Part shown: piece by piece, positions 55,787-64,000 of the stretch
How the letters are laid out: each line of letters starts with the position of its first letter
Position numbering within the stretch: the stretch's first letter is position 1
Assembly (NCBI RefSeq): GCF_014646075.1
Contig: NZ_BMMT01000002.1
Span: 496,001 to 560,000, forward strand
Source of the DNA: Saccharopolyspora thermophila
GTDB taxonomy: Bacteria > Actinomycetota > Actinomycetes > Mycobacteriales > Pseudonocardiaceae
DNA length: 64,000 nt
Reading direction: 5' to 3'
Position numbers and translations under genes: made by a program
The notes under the pieces: model-generated
Told to the model about the DNA's origin: nothing
Database searches by the model: none
The model's input: the letters and a program-made list of their open reading frames with translations, nothing else

Positions 55787-57088
55787 GTGCCTGACAAAGC
55801 CGATGTTGTAGTGATCGGCGGTGGGATCGCCGGACTGATCACCGCCCGCGAGCTCAGCCGCAGTTCCCTTCGTGTCCTCGTGTTGGAAGCCCGCGACCGG
55901 CTGGGCGGCCGGGTGTGGACCGACCACCGGCTCGGCCGCGACCTGGAGATCGGCGGCACCTGGCTGCACTGGGTGCAGCCGCACGTGTGGGCCGAGATCA
56001 CCCGCTACGGCCTGGAGGTCACCCGCGGGCCGCGGCCCGAAGAGGCGTACTGGCTGGCGGGCGACGAGGTCCGCAAGGGCACGCTCGACGGCTTCATGGA
56101 GCTCATCGACCCGGGCATGCGGCGGCTGCTGGCCGACACGATGCGCTGGATCCCCCGGCCGGACCAGCCGCTCGCGGAACCGGAGCTCGCCGAGGTCGAC
56201 GCCTGCAGCATCCAGGACAAGCTCGACGAACTCCACCTCCCGGTGGAGGAGCGCCAGGCCAACGAGGCCGCGTGGGTCGGGCACTTCAACGCCCCGCTCG
56301 ACGAGGGTGCCTTCACCAGCGGCCTGCGCTGGACCGCCGCCACCGCCGGCTCCTGGCACCTCATGCACGAGGCATCCGCGGTCTTCCGGCTCGCGACGGG
56401 AACCCGATCCCTGGTCGAGGCGATCGTCGCCGACGTCGACGCCGAGATCCGCACGTCCACCGAAGTGCGCCGCATCGAGCACGACGCTGAGGGCGCGGTG
56501 ATCACCACCGCGTCCGGGGAACAGATCCACGCGCGGCGGGTCGTGGTGACGCTGCCGCACAACATCATCGGCGACCTCGACGTGTCGCCGGCACTGTGCG
56601 CGGAGAAACTGGCGGCGAGCAAGGAGAAAACGGCCTCGAAGGGCGTCAAGGCGTGGATCCGCGTGCGCGGTCCGATCAAGCCGTTCTTCGCCTATTCCTC
56701 CGCCTCCCACCCCCTGTCGGTCGTGCGCACCGAATACCTCGGGGACGACGACGCCGTCCTCGTCGCCTTCGGGGCGGACGCGCAGAAGATCTCGCCGGAC
56801 GACCTCGACGCCGTCCGCGCCGCGCTGCGCGTGTGGCGCGACGATCTCGAGGTCCTCGAGGTCACCGGCCACGACTGGATGTCCGATCCTTACTCCCGCG
56901 AGACGTGGCTGATGCACCGGCCGCACCAGCTCACCCGCTACCTCCAGGCCCAGCAACGGCCGGAAGGCGTCCTGCACTTCGCCAGCAGCGACAACGCCAA
57001 CCTGTGGGCCGGGTTCATCGACGGAGCCATCGAAAGCGGCCTTCGCGTGGCACGCGAACTCACCGCGCAACTCACCGCCTCGCGCTAG
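55787..57088 (+). CDS. Flavin monoamine oxidase family protein
   Basis: 433 residues from GTG 55787. FAD-binding start DVVVIGGGIAGLITARELSR, RDRLGGRVWTDHRLGRDLEI, and GGTWLHWVQPHVWAEITRYG, the standard amine-oxidase opening. The C-terminal FAD contact reads LHFASSDNANLWAGFIDGAI. Oxidises an amine to an imine/aldehyde with H2O2. First gene of a tightly spaced operon with flavin reductase, aldehyde dehydrogenase, an oxidoreductase and an enolase-superfamily enzyme. Substrate unknown. Confidence 0.92.
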   Translation: MPDKADVVVIGGGIAGLITARELSRSSLRVLVLEARDRLGGRVWTDHRLGRDLEIGGTWLHWVQPHVWAEITRYGLEVTRGPRPEEAYWLAGDEVRKGTLDGFMELIDPGMRRLLADTMRWIPRPDQPLAEPELAEVDACSIQDKLDELHLPVEERQANEAAWVGHFNAPLDEGAFTSGLRWTAATAGSWHLMHEASAVFRLATGTRSLVEAIVADVDAEIRTSTEVRRIEHDAEGAVITTASGEQIHARRVVVTLPHNIIGDLDVSPALCAEKLAASKEKTASKGVKAWIRVRGPIKPFFAYSSASHPLSVVRTEYLGDDDAVLVAFGADAQKISPDDLDAVRAALRVWRDDLEVLEVTGHDWMSDPYSRETWLMHRPHQLTRYLQAQQRPEGVLHFASSDNANLWAGFIDGAIESGLRVARELTAQLTASR

Positions 57089-57117
57089 GCGCCGACACCT
57101 GCTTGGAGGAACCGATC

Positions 57118-57621
57118 ATGACCGCCTCGCTTTCGACGATCGAGCCGCGGTACTTCCGCGACGTGATGGGACACCTGCCCACCGGTGTGGTGGTCGTGGC
57201 AGGCCGCCAGGTGGGCACCGGCGAACCGGCCGGACTGGTCGTCGGGACCTTCCAGTCGCTGTCGCTGGATCCCCCGCTGGTCAACTTCAGCGTCGCGCTG
57301 ACGTCCACCAGCTGGCCGAAGATCCGCCCCGCTGGTCGGTTCAGCGCCAGCGTGCTCGCCAGCGGGCAGAACGACGTCTGCCGGGTCCTGTCCAGCAAAC
57401 GCGACGACAAGTTCCGCGCGGTGGCCTGGCACGAGTCCGCCGACGGTAACCCCCGGATCTCGGGCGCACACGCCTGGATCGACTGCGAGATCCGGCACGA
57501 GCTGGACGGCGGTGACCACGTGATCGTGGTGGCCGACGTGCGCCACCTCGAAGCGGGCGAGGGCGAGCCGCTGATCTTCCACCGTGGACGGTTCGGCCGA
57601 TATCGGGAGATCAGCGCCTGA
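57118..57621 (+). CDS. Flavin reductase-like FMN-binding protein
   Basis: 167 residues from ATG 57118 (TTGGAGGAA upstream). Split-barrel flavin reductase: YFRDVMGHLPTGVVVVAGRQ, GLVVGTFQSLSLDPPLVNFS, and TSTSWPKIRPAGRFSASVLA are the family blocks. HVIVVADVRHLEAGEGEPLI ends the fold. It gives reduced FMN or FAD to a two-component monooxygenase, but no such oxygenase is in the operon. Either the partner lies elsewhere or the reduced flavin is used by a neighbour. Confidence 0.93.
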   Translation: MTASLSTIEPRYFRDVMGHLPTGVVVVAGRQVGTGEPAGLVVGTFQSLSLDPPLVNFSVALTSTSWPKIRPAGRFSASVLASGQNDVCRVLSSKRDDKFRAVAWHESADGNPRISGAHAWIDCEIRHELDGGDHVIVVADVRHLEAGEGEPLIFHRGRFGRYREISA

Positions 57622-57661
57622 GCGCCACGGCACCGACCCACGTACGAACGGAGAGTACCCG

Positions 57662-59179
57662 ATGACCACAGTAGACCAGACAGGCCGCGAGGAGTCGGCA
57701 GCGGAACTCGATCGCTGCCTGGGTGCGGCGGCCGCCGCCGCCGACGAGTGGGGGAGGTGGACCCCGCGCCGGCGAGCCGAGGCGCTCTCCGCGGTCGCCG
57801 ACGCCCTGGACGCCGCCGCCACCGACCTCGTGAGCATCGCCGGTCAGGAAACCGGGCTTGGCGAGGCGCGGCTCACCGGTGAGGTCAAGCGGACGACGGT
57901 CCAGCTGCGCATGTTCGCCGACGTGCTGCGGGACGGCTCCTACCTCCGGATCGTCCTCGACCGCCGCGACCCCGACTTCGTGCTCGGCACGCGGCCGGAC
58001 CTGCGCCGCTGGCTGGTTCCGCTCGGGCCGGTGCTGGTGTTCGCGGCGAGCAACTTCCCGTTCGCGTTCTCGGTCGCCGGCGGCGACACCGCCTCCGCGC
58101 TCGCGGCAGGCTGCCCCGTGGTGCTCAAGGCACACCCCGGCCATCCGGTGACCTCGCAGCGGACGGCGGAGGTCGTGCGGTCGGCGCTGGCGCGCAGTGG
58201 CGCACCGGACGGAACGTTCAGCCTGATCAGCGGCCGGGAGGCCGGGGTGCGGGCGCTGCGGGACCCGCGCATCTCCGCCGCCGCGTTCACCGGCTCGGTC
58301 GCCGGCGGCCGGGCCCTGTTCGACATCGCCTCGTCCCGGGAGTCACCGATCCCGTTCTTCGGCGAGCTCGGCAGCATCAACCCGGTGGTGGTCACCGCCG
58401 AGGCGGTGCGCGAACGCGGCGAGCAGATCGCCGCGGGCTTCGTCGGGTCCTTCACCCTCGGGGCGGGCCAGTTCTGCACCAAGCCGGGCGTGTTGCTGCT
58501 CCCACGCGGAACGGATCTGCCCGAACGCCTGGCCAAGCTGGTCCACGACGTTCCGGCGGCACGCCTGCTCACCTCCGGAATCGCCCAGCGGTACCAGGAG
58601 CGGATCGAGGAACTGGCTGGTGTTCCCGGTGTGACGGTCCTGGTGGCCGGGCGCGAACAGGCCGACACCTCCGGCGTTCCCGCGTTCACGCCGACCCTGT
58701 TCCACGCCGGTTCGACGCACAACCTGCTCGAGCACCGCGCCGTTCTGCTGGAAGAGAACTTCGGTCCGTCCACAGTGATCGCCGAGTACGACGCGGACGA
58801 CGACCCGGCGGAGATCGTCGCGGCGGTCGACGGCAGCCTGACCGTCACCGTGCACACGTCGAGCGAACCGGCTGACGCCGAACGGGCCCGCCTCGCCCCG
58901 CTGCTGGACCTCGCGGCCCAGCGCAGCGGCCGGATCGTCTTCAACGAGTGGCCCACCGGGGTTGCGGTCACGCCGGCCCAGCAGCACGGCGGCCCCTACC
59001 CGGCCACCACCGCGGTGTCGCACACCTCGGTGGGCACGGCGGCGATCGAGCGGTTCCTGCGTCCGGTGACCTACCAGAACGCGCCTGATGCCCTGCTGCC
59101 GGAGGCACTGCGGGAAGCGAACCCGTGGGATCTGCCGCGGACCGTCAACGAGGCCGGCCAGTCCCGGAACTGGAGGTGA
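57662..59179 (+). CDS. Aldehyde dehydrogenase, 2-ketoglutarate-semialdehyde type
   Basis: 505 residues from ATG 57662. ALDH core with PVLVFAASNFPFAFSVAGGD, FTGSVAGGRALFDIA, the general-base region FFGELGSINPVVVTAEAV and the nucleophile in LGAGQFCTKPGVLLLP. The GELGSINPV and GQFCTKPG forms are characteristic of 2-ketoglutarate-semialdehyde dehydrogenases, which end hydroxyproline and pentose routes in 2-oxoglutarate. EWPTGVAVTPAQQHGGPYPA is the usual C-terminal block. It could instead use another semialdehyde made by the operon. Confidence 0.9.
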   Translation: MTTVDQTGREESAAELDRCLGAAAAAADEWGRWTPRRRAEALSAVADALDAAATDLVSIAGQETGLGEARLTGEVKRTTVQLRMFADVLRDGSYLRIVLDRRDPDFVLGTRPDLRRWLVPLGPVLVFAASNFPFAFSVAGGDTASALAAGCPVVLKAHPGHPVTSQRTAEVVRSALARSGAPDGTFSLISGREAGVRALRDPRISAAAFTGSVAGGRALFDIASSRESPIPFFGELGSINPVVVTAEAVRERGEQIAAGFVGSFTLGAGQFCTKPGVLLLPRGTDLPERLAKLVHDVPAARLLTSGIAQRYQERIEELAGVPGVTVLVAGREQADTSGVPAFTPTLFHAGSTHNLLEHRAVLLEENFGPSTVIAEYDADDDPAEIVAAVDGSLTVTVHTSSEPADAERARLAPLLDLAAQRSGRIVFNEWPTGVAVTPAQQHGGPYPATTAVSHTSVGTAAIERFLRPVTYQNAPDALLPEALREANPWDLPRTVNEAGQSRNWR

Positions 59180-59187
59180 CCACGACC

Positions 59188-60297
59188 ATGGCGGAAGCCG
59201 CGGCCGTGCCGAGGACGATGGCCGCCGTCCTGCTCACCGGCCACGGTGGCCTGGACAAACTCGAGTACCGGACCGACGTGCCGGTTCCTCGGCCGAAACC
59301 GGGCGAGGTGCTCATCCAGGTCGCCGCGGCCGGGATCAACAACACGGACGTGAACACGCGGATCGGGTGGTATTCCAAAGGCGTCACAGCGGAGACCGGC
59401 GAGGGTGGACAGACGGGCTTCGCCACCGTCGACGACAGCGACGCCACGTGGTCGGGCGCGGCGCTGGAATTCCCGCGCATCCAGGGCGCGGACGTCTGCG
59501 GTCGCATCGTCGAGGTGGGGGACGGTGTTTCCCCCGACCGCATCGGCGAGCGAGTGCTGGTCCGGAACATGCTGCGCACGCCCGTCGGCCACCGGCCGTT
59601 TCAGTGCTGGACCTTCGGCAGCGAATGCGACGGTGGATTCGCGCAGTTCACGGTCGCCCCAGCGCAGGACACCTACCGCGTCCGCAGCGACCTGTCCGAC
59701 GAGGAGCTGGCCGCCGTGCCGTGCGCCTACTCGACCGCGGAGAACATGCTGCACCGAGCCGCGGTCGGGGCCGAGCGGGTCCTGGTCACCGGCGCCTCGG
59801 GCGGAGTCGGCCTCGCGGCGGTGCAGCTCGCGAAGCGCCGCGGCGCGACGGTCACCGCGGTCTGCTCGGCCGCCAAAGCCGCCGATGTCAGGGCACAGGG
59901 CGCTGATCGCACCGTGGAGCGCGGTGCGGACCTGATCGCCGCGCTCGGCCGCACATCCGTCGACGTGGTGATCGACCTGGTCGGCGGCCCGCAGTCCGCG
60001 CAGTTGCTGGACCTGCTGCGCCCGGGCGGCCGGTACGCCATCGCGGGTGCCATCGGCGGACCGGTCGCGGAGCTGGATCTGCGCACGTTGTACCTCAACG
60101 ACCTGTCGATCTTCGGCTGCACCTTCCAGGAAGACGTCGTGTTCGAGAATCTCGTCGCATACCTCGAACACGGCGAACTGCGTCCCGTCGTCTCACGCAC
60201 CTACCCCCTGGCCGAGATCGCTCGGGCCCAGGCGGACTTCCTCGCCAAGAAGCACCTCGGGAAGCTGGTGCTCGTCCCGCCCGCCGTGGCCGGATGA
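59188..60297 (+). CDS. Quinone-oxidoreductase-like medium-chain dehydrogenase
   Basis: 369 residues from ATG 59188 (GGAGGTGACC upstream). N-terminal GroES-like domain (AVLLTGHGGLDKLEYRTDVP, AAAGINNTDVNTRIGWYSKG) and NADP-binding VLVTGASGGVGLAAVQLAKR. The zinc ligands of true alcohol dehydrogenases are missing, so it is a quinone reductase/enoyl reductase type. It has an insert after GINNTDVNTR shared with a subgroup of longer, zinc-free members. Overlaps the next frame as ATGA at 60294. Confidence 0.9.
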   Translation: MAEAAAVPRTMAAVLLTGHGGLDKLEYRTDVPVPRPKPGEVLIQVAAAGINNTDVNTRIGWYSKGVTAETGEGGQTGFATVDDSDATWSGAALEFPRIQGADVCGRIVEVGDGVSPDRIGERVLVRNMLRTPVGHRPFQCWTFGSECDGGFAQFTVAPAQDTYRVRSDLSDEELAAVPCAYSTAENMLHRAAVGAERVLVTGASGGVGLAAVQLAKRRGATVTAVCSAAKAADVRAQGADRTVERGADLIAALGRTSVDVVIDLVGGPQSAQLLDLLRPGGRYAIAGAIGGPVAELDLRTLYLNDLSIFGCTFQEDVVFENLVAYLEHGELRPVVSRTYPLAEIARAQADFLAKKHLGKLVLVPPAVAG

Positions 60298-60329
60298 ACA
60301 CCAGAGACCGGCCGACCAACGGAGCGGCA

Positions 60330-61454
60330 ATGAAGATCTCACGAATCGATCTCTACAACGTGGAACTCCCGTACGCGGGTGGGGTCTACCGGCTGTCCGG
60401 CGGCCGGACCTACGAGTCGTTCGAGGCCGCCATCGTTCGCATCACGTGCGATGACGGCACCGAAGGCTGGGGCGAGAGCACACCGTTCGGCTCGACCTAC
60501 ATCGCGGCACACGCGGCGGGCGCCCGTGCCGGCATCGCCGAGCTGGCACCGGCGCTGCTGGGACGGGACCCCCGGCAGACCGACCGGATCGCGGACGTCA
60601 TGGACAGCACCCTGGCCGGTCACCATCACGCCAAGACGCCCCTCGACGTGGCCTGCTGGGACATCTTCGGCAAGTCGGTGGGTCTGCCGGTGAGCGAACT
60701 TCTCGGCGGCTCCACCGGCGTTGCCCTGCCCATGATCTCCTCGATCCACGCGGGCGATCCGGACGAGATGCGCAGCCGCGTGGCCGAGCACCGGGCCAAG
60801 GGCTATCGCGGTCACTCGATCAAGATCGGCGCCCTGGACAGCGAAGGCGGGCCCGCGCTGGACGCCGAACGCATCACCGCATGCCTGGCCGACCGGCGCC
60901 CCGGCGAGTTCTTCCTGGTCGACGCCAATGGCGGGCTCCTGCCGGAGACCGCGCTGCGCATGATCCAGCTGCTGCCGCACGGGCTTGACTTCACCCTCGA
61001 GGCACCCTGCGCCACGTGGCGCGAAACCCTGTCACTGCGCCGCAGGTGTCCCTACCCCATCCTGCTCGACGAGCTCGCCCAGCTCGACGAGGACATCGCG
61101 TTCGCCGCGGCGCACGACGTGGCCGACGGCATCGGACTGAAGATCTCCAAGGCCGGCGGGCTGACGCGGGGCCGCCGCCATCGGGACATCTGCCGCGCTG
61201 CCGGACTCACCGTCAGCGTGCAGGACACCGTCGGGTCCGTCATCGCCTTCGCCGCCATCGTCCACCTGGGTGCCACCGTCGCACCGCGATCGCTTCGGTG
61301 CGTGCTGAACTGCGCGGACATGGTGGCGTTGCAGACGGCGGAGTTCGACGCCGTGTTCACCGGGGACGGAGTTCTGCCGTCCAGCTCGCCCGGCCTGGGA
61401 ATCGTCGTCAACCAGGACGTTCTCGGCGACCCGGCCATGACCTGGCAAGCCTAG
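60330..61454 (+). CDS. Enolase-superfamily enzyme (mandelate racemase/muconate lactonizing type)
   Basis: 374 residues from ATG 60330 (CGGAGCGGCA upstream); an ATG at 60294 coupled to the previous stop adds twelve residues. Capping domain: YNVELPYAGGVYRLSGGRTY. Barrel: HSIKIGALDSEG (catalytic lysine on strand two), metal ligands in LVDANGG, LEAPC and LLDELAQ, and the second lysine in GIGLKISKAGGLTRGR. These fit the branch that includes cis-3-hydroxyproline dehydratase and 4-hydroxyproline betaine epimerase. Together with the ketoglutarate-semialdehyde-type dehydrogenase this hints at proline-derivative catabolism, but the substrate is not proven. Confidence 0.9.
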   Translation: MKISRIDLYNVELPYAGGVYRLSGGRTYESFEAAIVRITCDDGTEGWGESTPFGSTYIAAHAAGARAGIAELAPALLGRDPRQTDRIADVMDSTLAGHHHAKTPLDVACWDIFGKSVGLPVSELLGGSTGVALPMISSIHAGDPDEMRSRVAEHRAKGYRGHSIKIGALDSEGGPALDAERITACLADRRPGEFFLVDANGGLLPETALRMIQLLPHGLDFTLEAPCATWRETLSLRRRCPYPILLDELAQLDEDIAFAAAHDVADGIGLKISKAGGLTRGRRHRDICRAAGLTVSVQDTVGSVIAFAAIVHLGATVAPRSLRCVLNCADMVALQTAEFDAVFTGDGVLPSSSPGLGIVVNQDVLGDPAMTWQA

Positions 61455-61483
61455 GAGGTCGCGGGCGCCACGGGATCGGATCT

Positions 61484-61532
61484 CGAGGACCTCCGGGGCC
61501 GGTGTGGATCACACCGGCCCCGGAGGTCCTCG
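61484..61532. terminator. Strong bidirectional terminator
   Basis: A perfect 22-base stem (arms 61484-61505 and 61511-61532) with a five-base GGATC loop, between converging ends at 61454 and 61538. The longest perfect stem I noticed in the window. Confidence 0.92.
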
Positions 61533-61537
61533 TGTGC

Positions 61538-62377
61538 CTACCGCGGTTGCCGGGGTCGGCTTCCGGTTGGTGTTCTCGTCGTTCGGCCGGCCGGCGTTCC
61601 GGTCTCCCGTTGGAAGGGCTGCTGGAGCGCCGTCTCGATCTCCGCGGCCGCGATGCAAAGTCGGCGGGCCGATTCGTCGATCCGGCCGATCATGCGCGAG
61701 GTGGGGCCGGAGATGTTGATGACGGCGATCAGGGTGCCGGTGTGGTCGCGGATCGGGACGCCGACCGAGGTCAGGCCGATCTCCACCTCCTCGCTGGCCA
61801 CCGCATAGCCCCTGTCCCGCTCGACGTGCAGTCGTTCGAGGAGCTCGTCGACGGTCCGGGGCGCTGCCGGGCCGGAGATCGGCATGCGGAGATCGTCTTC
61901 GGTGAGCGCTTCGACGAGGTCGTCGTCGGAGTCGAACAGCAGAGCCCTGCCGGAGGCCGTGCAGTGCATCGGGGAACTCCGGCCCACCCAGCCGCCTGCC
62001 CGGAGGGACTGGGTCGATTCCTCGCGCAGGACGGTGAACGAACGGTTGCCCCGTTGCACGGACAGCAGCGCCACCTCCCCGGTACGTGCCACCACTCGGC
62101 GCAGCGCCGGTCGGGCCGCACGCAGCAGGGCGGAATCTCCCGCACTCGAGGCGAGCACCAGCAGGCTCCATCCCAGGCGGTAACGCCGGGTCTGGGGGTC
62201 CTGCTCGACCAGACCGCCGCGTTCGAGCGCCTTGAGCATGCGTGAGACCTGACTGCGCTCGCGGCCCACTGCCCGAGCGAGGTCGCTCACCCCATGGTCG
62301 TTTCCTGCCCCACCTGCGCCGAAGGCGAGCAGCAGTGCGGCGACGCGTTCCGCTGCCGAATCCATCGCGGGCACCAT
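61538..62377 (-). CDS. IclR-family transcriptional regulator
   Basis: 279 residues from ATG 62377 (MVPAMDSAAERVAALLLAFG); ATG 62365 is an alternative, and neither has a clear ribosome site. Winged helix: VSDLARAVGRERSQVSRMLK, then GGLVEQDPQTRRYRLGWSL. Effector domain: VALLSVQRGNRSFTVLREES, MHCTASGRALLFDSDDDLVE, GYAVASEEVEIGLTSVGVPI, and AVINISGPTSRMIGRID. The last 25 residues are a proline/threonine/arginine-rich tail. Divergent from the lyase-transporter pair and convergent with the amine oxidase operon; it probably controls one or both. Confidence 0.92.
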   Translation of the reverse strand: MVPAMDSAAERVAALLLAFGAGGAGNDHGVSDLARAVGRERSQVSRMLKALERGGLVEQDPQTRRYRLGWSLLVLASSAGDSALLRAARPALRRVVARTGEVALLSVQRGNRSFTVLREESTQSLRAGGWVGRSSPMHCTASGRALLFDSDDDLVEALTEDDLRMPISGPAAPRTVDELLERLHVERDRGYAVASEEVEIGLTSVGVPIRDHTGTLIAVINISGPTSRMIGRIDESARRLCIAAAEIETALQQPFQRETGTPAGRTTRTPTGSRPRQPR

Positions 62378-62560
62378 CCCACATGTTGCTACATGAACAA
62401 CACCATCGTTCGAACTTTCGTGAAAGTACCAGGTCACACTGTTTCTGGCGTTGTTGTGACAGCAACACCGATGGACCGTTCGGGCAGGCGTGCCTAGCGT
62501 TGCGGCTCCGCGGACAACCGCGGGATCAGGTCGCTTTCGACGAGGAGAGTGAGACGGTCG
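62378..62560. promoter_or_regulatory. Divergent operator region with three inverted repeats
   Basis: CATGT-N4-ACATG (62382-62395), ACTTTC-GT-GAAAGT (62414-62427) and GTCACA-N16-TGTGAC (62433-62460) lie between the IclR start and the lyase start. The last resembles the GTTCACA/TGTGAAC repeat before the amine oxidase operon. Likely IclR sites. Confidence 0.6.
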
Positions 62561-63835
62561 ATGACTGCCGAGCTGGATGTCACGACGCCGCGAGATCAGC
62601 TCTACGGGCTCCAGACGGAGCTGGGGGTGGAGAACTTCCCGGTGCGTGGCCGCACCTTCGGTGACGTGGTGCCGTTCGTGCGCAACTACGCGCGGGTCAA
62701 GCTGGCGGCCGCGCGGGTCAACCACGCGTCCGGGGTGCTCGACCAGGCGCGCTGCGATGCCATCGTCACCGCGTGCCAGGAGATCATCGCCGGCGAGCAC
62801 GCCGATCAGTTCCCGACGCCGCTGGTGCACGGCGGCGGCGGGACCACGGCGAACATGAACGTCAACGAGGTGATCGCGACCCGCGCGAGCGCGATCGCCG
62901 GGATCACGGTGCACCCGAACGACCACGTCAACGCGTCGCAGTCGACGAACGACACCTATCCGACAGCGATGGCCCTGACGATCCTGGAGCTGGTTGAGGC
63001 GCCGGTCGCGGCGTTGCGCGAGCTGTCCGCCGCGTTCGAGCGCAAGGCAGTTGAGTTCGATCAGACACCGCACCTCGGGCGTACGTGCCTGCAGGACGCA
63101 GTCGCGGTCACCGCCGGGGACACCCACCGGGGCCACGCTGCGGCGATCAGTCGTGTCGCGGCCGGGCTGGCCGATGCTGCCGCGGGGCTGAGTGCGGTGC
63201 CGATCGGGGCGACCGCGATCGGCACCGGCATCGGGGCCCCGGCTGGGTTCGGCGAACGCTGCGCAGAGATGCTGGCCGCCCTGACCGGACGCCGCATCAC
63301 GAGTGCGGAGAACCGCTACGACAGCCTGGCCCACCTCGACCCGTACGCCGAGATCGCCGCAGCCGGGACCCGTGCCGCGATCACCATCGCGAAGATCGCC
63401 GCTGACCTCCGAATCCTCTCCTCCGGCCCGCACGGCGGGTTCGGCGACCTCACGATCCCGGCTGTGCAGGCCGGATCGTCCATCATGCCGGCCAAGGTCA
63501 ACCCGGTGATCCCCGAGTACGTCATGCAGCTCAGCTACCGGGTCCGGGGCCAGAGCCACACGGTGGACTGCGCCGTCGCGGCAGGGGAACTGGAACTCAA
63601 CGTGATGGAGCCGGTCATCCTGGACGCGCTGACGACCATCTTCGACGACATCGCCGCCGCAGCCGACACCTTCGCTCGGCGCTGTGTCGACGGCCTGGCG
63701 TGGAACGGCGTCCACCGGGAACGCAACCTCACCGGCGCGCTGGACCAGTGGGTGGAGCTGTCCGCGGCAGAGGGATACGAGACCGCCACCAGCCGACGGC
63801 GCGGTGTCTCCGGGAACGGAGGACCGACGCAATGA
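62561..63835 (+). CDS. Aspartase/fumarase superfamily lyase
   Basis: 424 residues from ATG 62561. The three superfamily regions are present: GGGGTTANMNVNEVIATRAS, VHPNDHVNASQSTNDTYPTA, and the signature loop GSSIMPAKVNPVIPEYV with its catalytic serine. HLGRTCLQDAVAVTAGDTHR carries the histidine region. It is shorter than aspartase (about 470) and the first motif differs (GTTANMN for GTSTNMN), so the substrate may not be aspartate; C-N or C-O bond lysis giving fumarate or an analogue is expected. ATGA overlap with the following transporter implies uptake of its substrate. Confidence 0.9.
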   Translation: MTAELDVTTPRDQLYGLQTELGVENFPVRGRTFGDVVPFVRNYARVKLAAARVNHASGVLDQARCDAIVTACQEIIAGEHADQFPTPLVHGGGGTTANMNVNEVIATRASAIAGITVHPNDHVNASQSTNDTYPTAMALTILELVEAPVAALRELSAAFERKAVEFDQTPHLGRTCLQDAVAVTAGDTHRGHAAAISRVAAGLADAAAGLSAVPIGATAIGTGIGAPAGFGERCAEMLAALTGRRITSAENRYDSLAHLDPYAEIAAAGTRAAITIAKIAADLRILSSGPHGGFGDLTIPAVQAGSSIMPAKVNPVIPEYVMQLSYRVRGQSHTVDCAVAAGELELNVMEPVILDALTTIFDDIAAAADTFARRCVDGLAWNGVHRERNLTGALDQWVELSAAEGYETATSRRRGVSGNGGPTQ

Positions 63836-64000
63836 GCACCTCAGCCCGAAACACCACCGCCCCGCTGGCTTACGAGAACGCACCCCTCACCCGTTTCCAC
63901 ATCAGGGTGACCATCGCCGGTACCGGTGGGCAGTTCAGCGACGGCTTCATCCTGGGCATCATCGGGATCGTCATCGCCGCGGCGACCAAATCCCTCGGAC
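63832..64000 (+). CDS. MFS transporter, 3' end outside the window
   Basis: 56 codons from ATG 63832, which overlaps the lyase stop as ATGA. The visible part, STSARNTTAPLAYENAPLTR, then FHIRVTIAGTGGQFSDGFIL and GIIGIVIAAATKSLG, is the start of an MFS symporter: cytoplasmic lead then first helix with the conserved GQFSDGFILG. It probably imports the acid or amino acid used by the coupled lyase. Confidence 0.8.
   Translation, partial: MSTSARNTTAPLAYENAPLTRFHIRVTIAGTGGQFSDGFILGIIGIVIAAATKSLG

Overview
The window is very GC-rich, densely coding actinobacterial DNA. The methylmalonyl-CoA mutase operon mutA-mutB-meaB followed by a short GntR gene is the arrangement known from Saccharopolyspora erythraea. 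Together with a conservon, an EspG-like gene and TIGR00027/NB-ARC type genes, it points to Saccharopolyspora or a close relative in the Pseudonocardiaceae. This is an inference from gene content, not a database match. I saw no rRNA, tRNA or CRISPR array.

Layout. 1-2 kb: the end of a PAS-GGDEF-EAL protein with degenerate catalytic motifs. 2-7.6 kb (minus): mutA-mutB-meaB-gntR. 7.8-11.9 kb: a 67-residue conserved-looking protein, a DEAD/DEAH helicase with a DUF3516-type C terminus, a universal stress protein and a DUF1349 protein. 11.9-19 kb: a gene graveyard in which six genes are broken by frameshifts, core deletions or both (a TIGR00027 methyltransferase, a glycosyltransferase-like gene, a P1B-type metal ATPase, two ArsR-like regulators and an MFS transporter). 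They surround an intact NB-ARC/TPR protein and a YnfA protein. The glycosyltransferase-like gene is split exactly at eleven tandem copies of a 7-bp unit, so it is a candidate for ON/OFF switching by repeat slippage.

19-31.3 kb: a C1/methylamine module. On the minus strand lie formate-THF ligase, a methylene-THF reductase-like protein, a DmdA/GcvT-like folate-dependent demethylase and dimethylglycine oxidase. A GntR/FCD regulator follows with a perfect 14-bp palindrome beside it, then soxB-soxD-soxA-soxG on the plus strand. The likely flow is dimethylglycine to sarcosine to glycine, with methyl groups carried on folate and released as formate. A ferredoxin-reductase-like flavoprotein and an IclR regulator with inverted-repeat sites follow.

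33.5-47.5 kb: housekeeping and accessory genes: a Na+/H+ antiporter, a UBP zinc finger, an APC permease, a DUF952-DUF985 fusion, a D-2-hydroxyacid dehydrogenase, L-2-hydroxyglutarate oxidase, Ppx/GppA, an LLM oxidoreductase and peptidase E. Inside it (41.4-43 kb) is a relic of an ATP-grasp-peptide-type methyltransferase, with one copy interrupted by an in-frame TGA and a second copy reduced to a core-deleted fragment.

47.7-50.8 kb: a conservon (sensor kinase, roadblock, DUF742) without the usual fourth GTPase gene. 50.9-64 kb: an MFS exporter, a LuxR-type HTH, a zinc alcohol dehydrogenase and an orphan ribBA. Next is a catabolic operon (flavin amine oxidase, flavin reductase, ketoglutarate-semialdehyde-type dehydrogenase, quinone-oxidoreductase-like enzyme, enolase-superfamily enzyme), then an IclR regulator and an aspartase/fumarase-like lyase coupled to an MFS transporter cut by the window end. 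Substrates of this last cluster are unknown.
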